Positions 15,555 through 25,582 of a stretch of 37,273 nt of DNA are shown here, piece by piece (position 1 is the stretch's first letter; each line of letters begins with the position of its first letter). Under the pieces are notes generated by a model that saw nothing but the letters and a program-made list of their open reading frames with translations, had not been told where the DNA came from and searched no databases. The DNA comes from Verrucomicrobiales bacterium (GTDB taxonomy: Bacteria; Verrucomicrobiota; Verrucomicrobiia; Limisphaerales; JAQGOV01). The translations under genes and the position numbers were made by a program. The stretch is taken from assembly GCA_028293425.1 (NCBI GenBank), contig JAQGOV010000180.1:1-37273 (forward strand). The letters run 5' to 3'.

Positions 15555-15917
15555 TTACTCGTATTGGCTCGGCTTTTCCGGCGCTTTGGGCGGAACAAAA
15601 TTGGCTTTATCAGCCCGGGTAATCATCGTCTTCCGCGCGGCCTCAGGGTTTTTGTAATCTTGGAGCGTGAGTTCTTTCGCGCGAGCGATTGGAAGACTCA
15701 CAATTCCTTTCCCTTGATCCACCCAGCCGTATTCGTTCAGGCCTTTCGCCTCTGCCTGGTGGATGTCAGCCAATGCTTTCCTTCGCTCCTCAACCCGGGC
15801 CTGGTTCACTGGAGTTGGTTGATTATAGCGCTGCATGGCCTTCACCAGCAGAGCCACAACCAGCAAGCTGCCAACGACTCCGACTATGTAAGCTAAAGCT
15901 GATGTCCTGTTTCTCAT
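15555..15917 (-). CDS. Small single-span membrane protein of the ACIII operon
   Basis: A 120-residue protein with one N-terminal membrane segment (about residues 8-26) and a charged periplasmic or cytosolic tail containing NEYGWVDQGKGIVSLPIARA. It has no cysteine, so it binds no haem c. AGGAGA seven bases before the ATG supports the start, and it begins only 9 bases after actF. I do not recognise a named family; the position suggests an accessory subunit linking ACIII with the oxidase-like module. The IVSLPIARAKEL segment resembles a motif found in small proteins next to oxidase genes, but this is only an impression. Confidence 0.8.
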   Translation of the reverse strand: MRNRTSALAYIVGVVGSLLVVALLVKAMQRYNQPTPVNQARVEERRKALADIHQAEAKGLNEYGWVDQGKGIVSLPIARAKELTLQDYKNPEAARKTMITRADKANFVPPKAPEKPSQYE

Positions 15918-15926
15918 GGTTTCTCC

Positions 15927-17153
15927 TTAATCCGCAGCCGCGATCGGCGGACGTCCACCACTGTGATGCACACCTAAAGCCTCGTCCATGCGAGGGTCCT
16001 TCAGGGGATACGGCGGATGTTTCTTGAAATAAAGGATGAATACAAAGGATAGCACCCCACCAATAAAAGCCATGCAGGCGATGTCCAGCCAATGAATGAT
16101 AAAGCCGTCCGGGTGTATCACGGGCATGATGTTGAAAGACATATCGCAGAAATGCATCATCCAGGCCCAGATGCACAAAGGGATCATGACCGGCAGGGTC
16201 AGCTTGGCATCAATGCGAAGCATCGTCAGAAACGGCAGCAGGAAATGGCCGAAAATCATCAGCATTCCAACTTGCCACCAGGATCCCTTTTCGCGCTGCA
16301 CATACCAGAATGTTTCCTCAGGCATCGCCGCGTTCCAAATCAGGAAATATTGGGAGAAAGCAATATACGCGTAGAACACAGTAAACGCGAAGAACAGAAC
16401 GCCGGTGTCATGGAAAGTTCGGTTATGCACTACCCCGTTCAGCGGACCGGTTCGCTGCAACACCACCGTTATCACATATAATGTCGCCAGCGTGGTCCAG
16501 ACACTGCCGGCAAAGTAGTAAACGCCATACATGGTGGAGAACCATTGGTACTCCAGGGACTTCATCCACATGATGGCGCCAAGCGTCAATGAGAACGCAA
16601 AAACGAAGATCCCGTAAGCTGCGTGCTTCCGTAACGCATAGGTGCATTTAGGATCACCCGTTTTGTCCTGGAGCAACGACCAATGCCGCATCCGAAAGGA
16701 CAACCAGAACCAGGCCGCAAAAATCACCAGCGCCGAAATATAAAAACCTTTCAGCGTGAACAAAGGCTGCTTGGCGGCCAGCGCTGCATCAGGATGGCTG
16801 AGATTCTGCATCCAGGAGTAGATGTGCGTCGGCGCAAGGATGGCGATCGGCAGGAAAAGCAGGCCCATGATGGGTAGCAAACAGGCCAGATGCTCGCAAA
16901 CCCGGCGGATTGGCATCGTCCAGTTCGCATCAAACAAATGATGGATGATGGAGAAGAACAATCCTCCCAGGCAAATGCTCAGGAAGAACATGTAGGCAAC
17001 CAGATACGAATAACCGAACTGCCTTGGGTTGGACGCCCACCCAATGGCGCCCAGCAGGCCACCCACAGCGAGCAATATCAAGGGCAGCTTGCCCCATTTG
17101 GCGCCGATGGCTATCGGGGCCGAAGGATTGGTTGCAATGGCAGGGGAACTCAT
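15927..17153 (-). CDS. actF: Alternative complex III subunit ActF (NrfD-like quinone-interacting membrane subunit)
   Basis: A 408-residue polytopic protein with about ten membrane segments, the second NrfD-like subunit of ACIII. Typical stretches are YMFFLSICLGGLFFSIIHHL, the AILAPTHIYSW loop, and FCDMSFNIMPVIHPDG towards the C-terminus. ACIII takes electrons from menaquinol or ubiquinol and gives them to cytochrome c or directly to an oxidase; ActF is the smaller partner of ActC. ATG 17153 lies 2 bases after the actE stop; a 44-codon upward extension of the frame overlaps actE and lacks membrane-protein character. The C-terminal tail is short and cytoplasmic. Confidence 0.92.
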   Translation of the reverse strand: MSSPAIATNPSAPIAIGAKWGKLPLILLAVGGLLGAIGWASNPRQFGYSYLVAYMFFLSICLGGLFFSIIHHLFDANWTMPIRRVCEHLACLLPIMGLLFLPIAILAPTHIYSWMQNLSHPDAALAAKQPLFTLKGFYISALVIFAAWFWLSFRMRHWSLLQDKTGDPKCTYALRKHAAYGIFVFAFSLTLGAIMWMKSLEYQWFSTMYGVYYFAGSVWTTLATLYVITVVLQRTGPLNGVVHNRTFHDTGVLFFAFTVFYAYIAFSQYFLIWNAAMPEETFWYVQREKGSWWQVGMLMIFGHFLLPFLTMLRIDAKLTLPVMIPLCIWAWMMHFCDMSFNIMPVIHPDGFIIHWLDIACMAFIGGVLSFVFILYFKKHPPYPLKDPRMDEALGVHHSGGRPPIAAAD

Positions 17154-17155
17154 AA

Positions 17156-17812
17156 TTATTTCTTTTGAACGCCAGCGCGAGGAGCCACAGGCCCTAATAA
17201 AGTGGGCAGCACATCTGCCGGGACGTCCTGTTCGATACCCAACCGGCTGCGCTGCAAAGCACGCAGATAGGCGATGATCGCCCAACGATCTTCAATACTG
17301 ACCAGCCCACCATAAGGGCCCATCAGATTCTTGCCGTAAGTGATCGTGTTGAAAATTTCGCCATCGGACTGCTGGACGACTTTCCGAGTCTTCGAATCGT
17401 GCAGGTCTGCAATCACGGCCATGCCGAATTTTGTGGTAATGCCTTTTCCATCGCCCATTCGGCCATGACAAGGGGAGCAACTGATGTTGAACCGTTGCTC
17501 GCCTCGTTCCATCAACTGCGCCGTTACCGGCATCGGAATGGTGGCAACATAATTGGTCGTGCCAGCCACTTTTCCAGTGTTCACCGGAGAATCTTCAAAC
17601 GCTGAACCGCGTGCCACTGTGCCATCCACCGGCAGTTGAGAACTCAGCCCATTCGCGAAAACTTCACCACGAGTTTGGGGACGCAGCTTGGGCTGTTTGT
17701 CCATGTCCGGGAAAATTTCCAGGGGCGGCTTTCGGGAAATTGAGCCGCGCTTGCCAGCGGTGGCAACCACCACCACAACCAGAATTACAAAGGTTAGAAA
17801 GAAGTAGCGCAT
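17156..17812 (-). CDS. actE: Alternative complex III monohaem cytochrome subunit ActE
   Basis: A 218-residue cytochrome c with an N-terminal hydrophobic anchor (residues 3-18), the family-typical EIFPDMDKQPKLRPQ stretch, and one haem motif CSPCH at residues 112-116 in RFNISCSPCHGRMGDGKG. MGPYG or a nearby methionine should give the sixth ligand. In ACIII this subunit receives electrons from the pentahaem ActA and hands them on to the oxidase or soluble carriers. There is no lipobox. It overlaps actD by one base and precedes actF by two. Confidence 0.92.
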   Translation of the reverse strand: MRYFFLTFVILVVVVVATAGKRGSISRKPPLEIFPDMDKQPKLRPQTRGEVFANGLSSQLPVDGTVARGSAFEDSPVNTGKVAGTTNYVATIPMPVTAQLMERGEQRFNISCSPCHGRMGDGKGITTKFGMAVIADLHDSKTRKVVQQSDGEIFNTITYGKNLMGPYGGLVSIEDRWAIIAYLRALQRSRLGIEQDVPADVLPTLLGPVAPRAGVQKK

Positions 17813-18396
17813 TAATCTCTCACTTCCTCGATGTGCAAGCCGCCGGCTGATTCCAGCAGCTTGCGTGTTTCGATGTCGGAGAATTTCGGGTCAGCCGCCT
17901 CGATCGCGATAAAGAAGCGGTCGTGCGTAACCTTTGAAAAACGATCGCTCTTAAAGAGCGGATGATGGAAGCGCGGGAGGCGATTCAGGAACAGCATTCC
18001 AAACAGTGACCCAAAAGAGCCCAGTAGAATCGTCAATTCATAGCAGACCGGGAATGAATAGATAGGGCTGAACAACGGCTTACCGCCCACCACTATGGGG
18101 TAATCGTAAGCGTTCATCCACCAAATCATGAGCATGCCCGCCGTGAATCCAGTCAAGCCGCCGCAGAAGGCGAACCAACCCACGGGCGATTTACCCAGGC
18201 CCATTGCTTCATCCATCCCATGCACCGGGAAGGGAGTATAAACATCCCAACGCCGGTAACCGGCGTCGCGCACCATCGATGCGGCGTGCAACGCACCACC
18301 TGCCGATTCAAATTCAGCGAGCAGCCCGTATTTGACGGTTGGCACCATGGGACGTGTTTGAACAACTGGAATCGCGGTTGCAGTTGGAGCAGCCAT
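17812..18396 (-). CDS. actD: Alternative complex III subunit ActD (DUF3341)
   Basis: A 194-residue membrane protein with two membrane segments (around residues 75-95 and 120-145) and soluble flanks. AASMVRDAGYRRWDVYTPFP and VHGMDEAMGLGKSPVGWF are diagnostic of the DUF3341 family, which is ActD. The role is structural; no redox cofactor is expected, and no haem motif is present. The ATG overlaps the actC stop and its stop overlaps the actE start, both by one base. Confidence 0.93.
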   Translation of the reverse strand: MAAPTATAIPVVQTRPMVPTVKYGLLAEFESAGGALHAASMVRDAGYRRWDVYTPFPVHGMDEAMGLGKSPVGWFAFCGGLTGFTAGMLMIWWMNAYDYPIVVGGKPLFSPIYSFPVCYELTILLGSFGSLFGMLFLNRLPRFHHPLFKSDRFSKVTHDRFFIAIEAADPKFSDIETRKLLESAGGLHIEEVRD

Positions 18397-19865
18397 TAGT
18401 GATGTCCTCCGTGTTTGGCGCCGCCCAACGGATGATGCGGATCGGCTTGCGGGGTTACGCCTTTGACTTCAGAAATGGCGATCATAGGCAAATACCTCAT
18501 GAAAATCAGGAACAGCGTCATAAACAGCCCAAAAGTTCCAATGAACTGCCAAATATCTACCCAAGTGGGCCGGAAGTAAGCCCAGATCGCTGGGATGTAG
18601 TCACGGTGCAAGGAGGTGACGATAATCACGAACCGTTCAAACCACATCCCGATGTTCACAAAGATGGAGATAATGAATACAATCACCATGTTTCTGCGCA
18701 CTTTCTTAAACCAGAAAAGCTGTGGGCAGATGACGTTGCACGTAATCATCGACCAATAGGCCCACCAATAGGGCGCGGGTTCCACGTTCCAAAGGGGTCC
18801 GAAGATGAACGGGTCGGCTGCGCGGTTGCGCATAAACACGAACCGTTCGTAAGGATTACCGCTGTACCAGGCGATAAAGAACTCCATCCCGTAGGCGTAA
18901 CCAACGATTGAGCCGGTCGCCAGGATCACCTTGCCCATCAATTCGACGTGTCGGACGGTGATCAAATCCTGCAGCCTGCAAAGCACGCGCAACGGAATGA
19001 GCAGAGTCAGCACCATGCCGAATCCGGAGAAAATCGCGCCAGCTACGAAATAAGGTGGAAAGATGGTCGTGTGCCATCCAGGAACCTGCGACACGGCGAA
19101 GTCGAAAGACACGATCGAGTGCACGGAGAGCACCAGCGGCGTGGAAAGCCCAGCCAGCAACAAATACGCTTTCTCGTAATTGCTCCAGTGACGATTCGAA
19201 CCAGTCCAACCGAGGGCGAACAAGCCATAAGCCACCTGGCGGATGCGGGTCTTGGCGCGATCGCGCATGGTCGCGATATCAGGAATCAATCCCATGTACC
19301 AAAACAAGAGGGAGACTGTGAAATAGGTCGAAACAGCAAACACGTCCCAAAGCAGCGGAGACCGGAACTGCGGCCAGATTGAATTCGCATTTGGCAGTGG
19401 CAGCAGCCACCAGCCATACCAAATACGACCGATATGAATGAGCGGGAAAATACCCGCGCACATCACCGCGAAGATTGTCATCGCTTCAGCAGCACGATTG
19501 ATTGATGTGCGCCAGCGCTGACGGAGCAGGAACAAAATCGCGGAGATCAACGTTCCAGCGTGACCGATGCCGATCCAGAAGACGAAGTTGGTGATGTCCC
19601 ATGCCCAACCCACCGGAATCATCAAGCCCCACACACCAACGCCCGTGGACATCAGGTAGGCCACCATTGAGAAGCATACTATTGTTAGCAGCACGCTCGG
19701 AACAAAAACAAACCACCACCAGGATGGGGTCTTGCCTTCGATCACGGCTGCAACCTGGTCGGAAATCCAACCGAGGCTGCGCTCATTGCTCACCAGCGGT
19801 TGACGCTCCAACTCTTTGGGAGTATGCGCCAAGGCTGGAACACTCTTGATAATCTGCTCGGCCAT
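18396..19865 (-). CDS. actC: Alternative complex III subunit ActC (NrfD-like)
   Basis: A 489-residue polytopic protein with about ten membrane segments, homologous to NrfD/PsrC quinone-binding subunits. [20 protein letters not shown] and [20 protein letters not shown] are typical, as is [18 protein letters not shown] near the C-terminus. With ActF it forms the membrane core, where quinol is oxidised. The C-terminal tail is histidine-rich (GGAKHGGHH). Its ATG overlaps the actB stop by one base as TAATG. Confidence 0.94.
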   Translation of the reverse strand: MAEQIIKSVPALAHTPKELERQPLVSNERSLGWISDQVAAVIEGKTPSWWWFVFVPSVLLTIVCFSMVAYLMSTGVGVWGLMIPVGWAWDITNFVFWIGIGHAGTLISAILFLLRQRWRTSINRAAEAMTIFAVMCAGIFPLIHIGRIWYGWWLLPLPNANSIWPQFRSPLLWDVFAVSTYFTVSLLFWYMGLIPDIATMRDRAKTRIRQVAYGLFALGWTGSNRHWSNYEKAYLLLAGLSTPLVLSVHSIVSFDFAVSQVPGWHTTIFPPYFVAGAIFSGFGMVLTLLIPLRVLCRLQDLITVRHVELMGKVILATGSIVGYAYGMEFFIAWYSGNPYERFVFMRNRAADPFIFGPLWNVEPAPYWWAYWSMITCNVICPQLFWFKKVRRNMVIVFIISIFVNIGMWFERFVIIVTSLHRDYIPAIWAYFRPTWVDIWQFIGTFGLFMTLFLIFMRYLPMIAISEVKGVTPQADPHHPLGGAKHGGHH

Positions 19866-22800
19866 TAGTGCGCTCCTTTCTCGGCAGCGTGACCGGCGGC
19901 TTCATGATGTTCGCCTCCAGCGGCCGCACCGTGGTGCGATTCAAACGGATTGCCCTGGGTCTTCATATATTCCTGCAGGTTAATCGGGAATTCGTTGAAA
20001 TCGGGCATCTTCGGATTTGGATTACGGATCCGCGCCAGGTAAGTCAGGCGCGGCCTGGTGTCCAGGAAACCGAGAACCGAATAATTGCGTTCCTGCTTCT
20101 TCATTTGGGAAACGCGACTGTCCGGATCCAATAGATTGCCGAACACGATCGCTTCCGCAGGGCAGGCCTGCTGGCAAGCGGTTTTTACCCCGCCATCCGG
20201 CACCTGCACATTGCCGCTCTGGCCCGCTTTGACCTTTTGGGAGATCTTCGCGCCTTCGATCCGTTGCACGCAGAAGGTGCACTTCTCCATCACGCCGCGT
20301 TCGCGCACGGACACGTCCGGATTCTTGGCCAGCTTCAGCAGCTGCCACTCATCCTCCGGCTTGGTATGGTAAGTGTAAGGATCCTTGGCCCAGCGGATCA
20401 GATTCCACTCACCATCGGTCCCACTCACTAGCGGGCTCTTGTAAAGATCCTTGAGCAGGTGCTTGTTATAATCGAAGAAATTAAAGCGTCGGACCTTATA
20501 CGGGCAGTTGTTGGAACAGTAACGCGTACCAACGCAGCGGTTGTAGGCCATGATATTCAGGCCCTCCTCGTCATGCACGGTCGCATTGACGGGGCAAACA
20601 CTTTCGCAAGGCGCATTTTCGCAATGCTGGCAAAGCATCGGCTGGTTCACGACCTGCGGATTATCCACCTGGTCCTTCGCAGGCTTATCCATGAGACCGC
20701 TGAAATAACGGTCGATACGCAGCCAGTGCATTTCGCGATTACGCGACACCTGATCTTTGCCGACGATCGGAACATTATTCTCACTTTGGCAGGCGAGCAC
20801 GCAGGCATTGCAACCCACGCAGGTCGTGAGGTCGATCGTCATGCCCCACTGATGAATTTTGCTATCGAGCACTATTGGCCCGAGGCTCACTCCCGACTGG
20901 CCGTTTCGCTTCTCCACCCCGCGGTAAGGGTGCTCGTAAATCATCTGCGGCAGCTTGTTGGTGCCGTAAACCTGCGCCTGCTCCGGTGTCGGATCCACCA
21001 GCACGAGATGGCCAGTGTGCGCCTCAAGGTCCATGTTTTTGGCGAAACCGGGATGTTCCTTGTACTGCTGCCAGTTGGCTTCCCGGACAATCGGGCGGCC
21101 GGACATTGATCCGTGTTCCTGCGTGCAGGAGACCTTGTAAGTCTGCCCTGTTTTCTTCAGCGCGGCGCCGGAGGCAATAAAATCAACATTCGATGTACGC
21201 AGCCGATAGGCGTTATAGATGCCAACACCGTCCCCTACTCTTCCCGAGCCGCCGCTTGCTCCCGTCTTTCGTCGTCCGTAACCGAACGAGAGTACCACGG
21301 AGAATTCAGCAATGCCTGGGGTTACCCACACAGGCGCCTGGACAGAGTTTCCATCCACGGAAATCTCGACCACATCCTCATTTTTAACATTGAACGCCTC
21401 GGCCGTGGCTCGGCTCATCTGCACCACGCCATCCCACACTGTCTTGGTGATGGGGTCAGGCAATTCCTGGAGCCAGCCGTTATTATTAAACCGGCCGTCA
21501 TCCATCTTGTAATCGCGGGCAAGAACAACCTCAATCTTGTCTTTTGACGGTGCGGGCAGCGCCTGGGCGTTGTTCAGCAGCGCAGTTGCCTTATCCGTGG
21601 CGATGTTCGGCGTGATAAATTTCGCGCCACTGCCTTCCAGGTATCCATCGTGGAGGAACTTCTTCCATTTCTCCTCCAGCAAATCACCACCGCTTAGCTT
21701 GCTAAAGGTCTCACGGACGATGTCGTGCGGTCGGGTTACCTCCAAGCCGCCAATCCGGGCCAGCACTTCCAAGTCTGTCAGCCCAGCAAACAACGGCGCG
21801 ATCAGCGGCTGAATGGGAACAAGCGTGTTATCGCTGGTCCGGGCATCGCCCCAGGATTCAAGATAATGTGCTGCCGGGATGTGGAGATCAGAAATGGCGA
21901 ATGTTTCGTCTTCGTAATAACCGAGGCGAACAATCGTTTTGACGTTTTGACGCAACGCTTTGAAATCGACATCGGCAGGCGCGTTATAAACAGGGTTGCC
22001 GCCCAGGATCACCAGCGTGTTCACTTGGCCCTGTTTCATGGACGCGCCGAGTTCCGCAATGGAACCAAAGGAACGGTTGCCTTCCACGAACTGGACGGTT
22101 TTGCCAACGTTTCCAAGGGCTGCATTAATCAGGTGCGCGAGCACGTGCACCGCTGCAGGCTGGCGATACCCAGCCATCACCAAGGTTGCTCCCTTGTTCG
22201 CTGCCAGGTCAGCAGCGCATTCTGCGATCCATTTTGGGTCAACACCCTGTGGCAACGGGAATTTACGAGCCAGACCTGAAACAGCCGCATTGTCCGGTGC
22301 GATCTGGGTTGCAATTGCGGCAGCCACAGGCAGAATCGCACTGGCAGGAACACGCAGACGATGGTCCGCATTCGCGCCTGTCAGGGTCATCATGCTCTCT
22401 ACCGAATAGAGGCGGTTCATTGCATCGCCGGGCTTCGCGACCTTCCTGCCCCATGAAAACCCGCGGCAATGACGGTAAGTATCCTCTTCGCTCCCAACAA
22501 AATCCGAATCGAGCGAGAGAATGACCTTCGCTTGGTCCAGGCGGTAGAACGGCGCGACTGGCGTGCCGGCGATATCGCTCAGAACAGCAGCGTCCTTGGC
22601 CAAGTCCACCGGTTCATATTGATACCATTTGGCCTGGGGAAATTTCTGGGCGATCGCCGCCTGCAAACGGGCCCTCGAGGGCGAACTACTTTGCTCCAGC
22701 AGGAAGGCCAGCCCTTGTCCACTCGGAGTTTGTCGCGAAATATTGGCCAGAGCGTCCAGGGCCGCGGCCTTGGTCGCGGTGTTGCCGCCTTGGGCAAAGC

Positions 22801-23293
22801 GTTGCGCGCGGTCCGGATCGTAAAGATTCAGGATCGAAGCCTGTGCGAAGGTGTCTGTCCCGCCATGACGAAAACGCGGATCTTTGCTGTTCTGAGTGTC
22901 ATGAACCGGATGCTCCGGATTGCCCTCGATCTTCGTTGGCCGTCCATCGCTCGAACGAACCAGCAGCGGAATTGCGCTTAAACGCGTGGGCATCGCTGTC
23001 GCGTAGAACTGGGGTACGCCATGGATATAATTTTCAGGCTGCTTTCCGAAAGGCAGAATCCGTTCCTCCGGTCTGCGGCAACCAGTGATGCCAATGCCCG
23101 CCAGCAAAAACGAAGCGGACATGATTTTGACGAAATGCCGCCGGGAAACAGGGTCCTTCAGCTCGCTTGCGCCGGCTGGAAACTCACGTTCCACCCATTG
23201 GTGAAATTCCGGGCTGTCAGCAAGGTCATCCATGCTGCGCCAATAGCGGATGCCGCTTTCCGGTTCGGGGCAAAGTGGGGGAATGGTTTTCAT
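19865..23293 (-). CDS. actB: Alternative complex III subunit ActB: fused molybdopterin-enzyme-like and iron-sulfur domains
   Basis: A 1142-residue extracytoplasmic subunit. The N-terminus has a twin-arginine motif SRRHFVKIM (Arg51-Arg52) followed by a hydrophobic stretch and a lipobox-like GITGC (Cys72), suggesting Tat export and lipid anchoring. Residues about 80-720 resemble molybdopterin oxidoreductases; in ACIII this domain carries no molybdenum cofactor. The C-terminal domain is ferredoxin-like, with Cys825, 828, 831 and 835, then 888, 891, 896 and 900, then 920, 926 and 930, plus CTFC and CQQACP later, enough for the three [4Fe-4S] and one [3Fe-4S] cluster of the family. ATG 23293 overlaps the actA TGA as ATGA; a 22-codon upstream extension falls inside actA. 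Confidence 0.95.
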   Translation of the reverse strand: MKTIPPLCPEPESGIRYWRSMDDLADSPEFHQWVEREFPAGASELKDPVSRRHFVKIMSASFLLAGIGITGCRRPEERILPFGKQPENYIHGVPQFYATAMPTRLSAIPLLVRSSDGRPTKIEGNPEHPVHDTQNSKDPRFRHGGTDTFAQASILNLYDPDRAQRFAQGGNTATKAAALDALANISRQTPSGQGLAFLLEQSSSPSRARLQAAIAQKFPQAKWYQYEPVDLAKDAAVLSDIAGTPVAPFYRLDQAKVILSLDSDFVGSEEDTYRHCRGFSWGRKVAKPGDAMNRLYSVESMMTLTGANADHRLRVPASAILPVAAAIATQIAPDNAAVSGLARKFPLPQGVDPKWIAECAADLAANKGATLVMAGYRQPAAVHVLAHLINAALGNVGKTVQFVEGNRSFGSIAELGASMKQGQVNTLVILGGNPVYNAPADVDFKALRQNVKTIVRLGYYEDETFAISDLHIPAAHYLESWGDARTSDNTLVPIQPLIAPLFAGLTDLEVLARIGGLEVTRPHDIVRETFSKLSGGDLLEEKWKKFLHDGYLEGSGAKFITPNIATDKATALLNNAQALPAPSKDKIEVVLARDYKMDDGRFNNNGWLQELPDPITKTVWDGVVQMSRATAEAFNVKNEDVVEISVDGNSVQAPVWVTPGIAEFSVVLSFGYGRRKTGASGGSGRVGDGVGIYNAYRLRTSNVDFIASGAALKKTGQTYKVSCTQEHGSMSGRPIVREANWQQYKEHPGFAKNMDLEAHTGHLVLVDPTPEQAQVYGTNKLPQMIYEHPYRGVEKRNGQSGVSLGPIVLDSKIHQWGMTIDLTTCVGCNACVLACQSENNVPIVGKDQVSRNREMHWLRIDRYFSGLMDKPAKDQVDNPQVVNQPMLCQHCENAPCESVCPVNATVHDEEGLNIMAYNRCVGTRYCSNNCPYKVRRFNFFDYNKHLLKDLYKSPLVSGTDGEWNLIRWAKDPYTYHTKPEDEWQLLKLAKNPDVSVRERGVMEKCTFCVQRIEGAKISQKVKAGQSGNVQVPDGGVKTACQQACPAEAIVFGNLLDPDSRVSQMKKQERNYSVLGFLDTRPRLTYLARIRNPNPKMPDFNEFPINLQEYMKTQGNPFESHHGAAAGGEHHEAAGHAAEKGAH

Positions 23294-23940
23294 CGATGAC
23301 AAGCGGAACAATTTTGAGAAGCGTTGACCTTCCAATCCTTCATTTTGTCCTTGCCCCAATCCTTGGGCAGGTTGGCATGAGGATCCCAGGCCAGATCGGT
23401 AATCTTATCAGCAGGGCGCAAATTGGGGGCTGGGTTACGATGGCATTCCAGGCAAAAGGTCATGCTTAACGGCTTCGCATGGCGCACTTCGTCCATTTTA
23501 TTGATTTCACCATGGCAATGAACGCAGCTCACACCCCGGTTCACATGCACGGAATGGTTGAAGTAAACGTAGTCGGGCAACTTGTGGATTTGGACCCATG
23601 GAATGGACTTCCCAGTGGCAGCACTTTCACGCACCAGCGCCAAACGGGAATCATCCTTCAGAACCTGGTTGTGACAGTTCATGCAGGTTGAACTGGAAGG
23701 CACATTGGAATACCAGGATTTCTCGACGTGACTGTGACAATATCGGCAATCAATTCCAAGCTGATCCACGTGGACTGAGTGAGGGAAAGCGACGGGCTGA
23801 ACAGGCTGATAACCCACGCGGGCGTACTTGGGGGACATGTAGTACCAAACGCCCGCGGTGGCTGCTCCGCCCAAAAGCAGCACGCCGACGAGGATCATCA
23901 GCGGCAGCCGGTTTGTCCACTTGGGAAATATTTCTGCCAT
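23290..23940 (-). CDS. actA: Alternative complex III pentahaem cytochrome subunit ActA
   Basis: A 216-residue cytochrome with one N-terminal membrane anchor (about residues 12-34) and five haem c motifs: CRYCH (65-69), CMNCH (86-90), CVHCH (139-143), CLECH (163-167) and CSACH (211-215). Five haems and this spacing fit ActA of ACIII. It accepts electrons released by ActB. This is the first gene of an operon of ten cistrons running to 12615. The sequence before ATG has only GAG next to the start, so the ribosome binding site is weak. Confidence 0.95.
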   Translation of the reverse strand: MAEIFPKWTNRLPLMILVGVLLLGGAATAGVWYYMSPKYARVGYQPVQPVAFPHSVHVDQLGIDCRYCHSHVEKSWYSNVPSSSTCMNCHNQVLKDDSRLALVRESAATGKSIPWVQIHKLPDYVYFNHSVHVNRGVSCVHCHGEINKMDEVRHAKPLSMTFCLECHRNPAPNLRPADKITDLAWDPHANLPKDWGKDKMKDWKVNASQNCSACHR

Positions 23941-24236
23941 CTCAGTGTATGGTTAACAGTTCAACATTCAATCCGGCCGGCTCGTGGTTTCGGTTTCTAC
24001 GGGCCCTGCGACTAAGCCCCAGGTTGTCCAAGCATTAAGAGTCATTAATAAACCGTATTTTGCTCTGACGCAGCATTAGAACCACTATTCGCCCGTAAGT
24101 GATGATTAACCGTCACCCCGATGGTGGGCAAGAAAAGTTTGTGAAATTTTTCACGATTTAGGCCAACTTAATGCAGTGAATAAGGTAATCGATTAAATGG
24201 GATCATTCTCCAAGGGACCCTTCGCTTACCATCAAC
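23941..24236. other. Intergenic region upstream of the act operon
   Basis: 296 bases between the end of the lipoprotein gene and the start of actA, both on the minus strand. It should contain the act promoter, but no convincing -35/-10 pair was found on either strand. Two small palindromes are present: GTGAAA and TTTCAC at 24141-24154, and AAGGGACCCTT near 24212. No gene or tRNA is seen. Confidence 0.5.
24141..24154. promoter_or_regulatory. Short palindrome, possible operator for the act operon
   Basis: GTGAAA and TTTCAC flank a 2-base centre in an AT-rich setting about 200 bases upstream of actA. The 14-base symmetry is what a dimeric regulator would bind. No matching regulator is encoded nearby, and chance occurrence is possible. 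Confidence 0.25.
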
Positions 24237-24935
24237 TCATTTTATTTTGCGCCGCTCGAAGGTCCAGTCGTGCTCAAATAAATTCGTCGTTGCGCCTTGA
24301 GACTCAAAGGATAACCGCATGCGTACAGGCCCCTGCTTCCAACTCCAGATGGGTGCGTCTTCGTCGTCGTAATAGTAATAATTGTGCGGCCCATAAACGG
24401 GATCATACATTCCGACCGAAGCAGCGTGCGGGTAACCCACATGGCCGAAACCAATTCCCAACCCGAACGCGGGAGCGGCACGAACGATCTTGTGCTCAGG
24501 CGGCAAGATTAAGGTCACGTAACTGCGCGGAGCAATGTTCCCCGGCTTTATGGGATGCGTTTTGCCATCCGGATCAACGACAAAACTTTTCTTCTCATTG
24601 ATGGCCACCGGGGTTTCCGTGGGATTGGACACCGCTATTGCGAGGCGATGGTCGGTCTCGGTAAATTGGTAGCTCAGCGGTTCCCGTTGGAGGCGCATGG
24701 CTTTCTCAGAGACTTGCTGAGCCAGGGTGGCCGGTTCGGTAATAAAGTAGTGGTAGCTGGCACAACCAGTCAAAAGCGTGCCAAGCAGAACTCCTGAAAA
24801 GGCGGTGCTCATCACCCTCTTGGCTCTTGAAGTTGTGTGCTGCGCTGGCCTCCAAGCAGTTCGCCTTTTTTCAGATGATTTCCCGCCTAAACACAGGAAA
24901 AGCTCGCTAAAGACCCGCATAAAACGTTTCTTCAT
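24237..24935 (-). CDS. Putative lipoprotein with a beta-rich domain
   Basis: A 232-residue protein from ATG 24935, which has GAGG eight bases upstream. A hydrophobic stretch ending in LLTGC (Cys58) looks like a lipoprotein signal, but it lies 41 residues from this ATG; an internal ATG at 24812 (MSTAFSGVLLG) would give a standard signal peptide, with GAGG close by. The mature part has HRLAIAVSNPTETPVAINEK, which recalls a beta-sandwich, then an unusual YYYYDDEDAPIW stretch. I do not recognise the family. It lies upstream of the act operon on the same strand, but the 296-base gap argues against co-transcription. Confidence 0.72.
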   Translation of the reverse strand: MKKRFMRVFSELFLCLGGKSSEKRRTAWRPAQHTTSRAKRVMSTAFSGVLLGTLLTGCASYHYFITEPATLAQQVSEKAMRLQREPLSYQFTETDHRLAIAVSNPTETPVAINEKKSFVVDPDGKTHPIKPGNIAPRSYVTLILPPEHKIVRAAPAFGLGIGFGHVGYPHAASVGMYDPVYGPHNYYYYDDEDAPIWSWKQGPVRMRLSFESQGATTNLFEHDWTFERRKIK

Positions 24936-25092
24936 CGAAGCAACCTCGCAAACGGATTGTGTTAATCTAATGGGGGGAATACCTGACACGGCCGGGAAAC
25001 CGCGACGTGATGCCAGAAAGGCTAGGCTTTGAAATGGACGGGTGTTACCAAATCGGAATTCAAAGACACACGTTACCCATCGGCAGCAAGCC

Positions 25093-25281
25093 TCACCAGG
25101 TGCTCGAACCTTTTGACAGTCCAAGAAATCCGACGACAAAAGCCATCAAACCGCCCATCTCAAGACCGGTTACACTGGCGGTGCCGGACAAAGGAAGCCC
25201 GCCACCCAATGGTGCCATCACGCTAAAAATCATCAAGAGCAAGCCACCCAGTAAAACAGCAAAGGACCTGGCCTTATTCAT
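25093..25281 (-). CDS. Small two-span membrane protein
   Basis: A 62-residue, almost entirely hydrophobic protein. It begins MNKARSFAVLLGGLLLMIF and has a second membrane stretch GLMAFVVGFLGLS, joined by a Gly/Pro/Ser loop. No family is recognised and the ribosome binding site is weak. The hydrophobic periodicity and standalone position make it plausible, not certain. Confidence 0.5.
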   Translation of the reverse strand: MNKARSFAVLLGGLLLMIFSVMAPLGGGLPLSGTASVTGLEMGGLMAFVVGFLGLSKGSSTW

Positions 25282-25582
25282 AAACGTACTCTGCCTTGAA
25301 AAGCTCCAAATCTCATCTCAGCTCTTTACCCCATAAGCACCGGAAATCCATCTGCCTGCTCCTCCGGACTAGGCGGCTGTAGCAGTTCAGCTAGTGTCAG
25401 GATCAGCAAGAATTCCAGAGACCGCCTCACAACTCACCTTCTCTTGCCTGTCCTCCAACAAAAAATACGAACTCCCATTACAGCAGCCTGCAATTCTAAG
25501 TTTTCTAGGTCCTTGTTCCCAGGCCGGAACCATTTTCCTTTCAAAACCCTAATTTTCTAGCATAGTTCGATTACCTAAGCCT
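25282..25582. other. Intergenic region before the two-component system
   Basis: 301 bases between a minus-strand membrane-protein gene and the plus-strand response-regulator gene, so it should carry divergent promoters. No convincing promoter, operator, small gene or RNA could be read in it. The base composition is more AT-rich than the neighbouring genes, and no Shine-Dalgarno precedes the regulator's ATG. Confidence 0.5.

Noticed and set aside
24212-24222. AAGGGACCCTT palindrome as terminator of the lipoprotein gene
   Set aside because: The stem is only five bases and no T-run follows on the minus strand.
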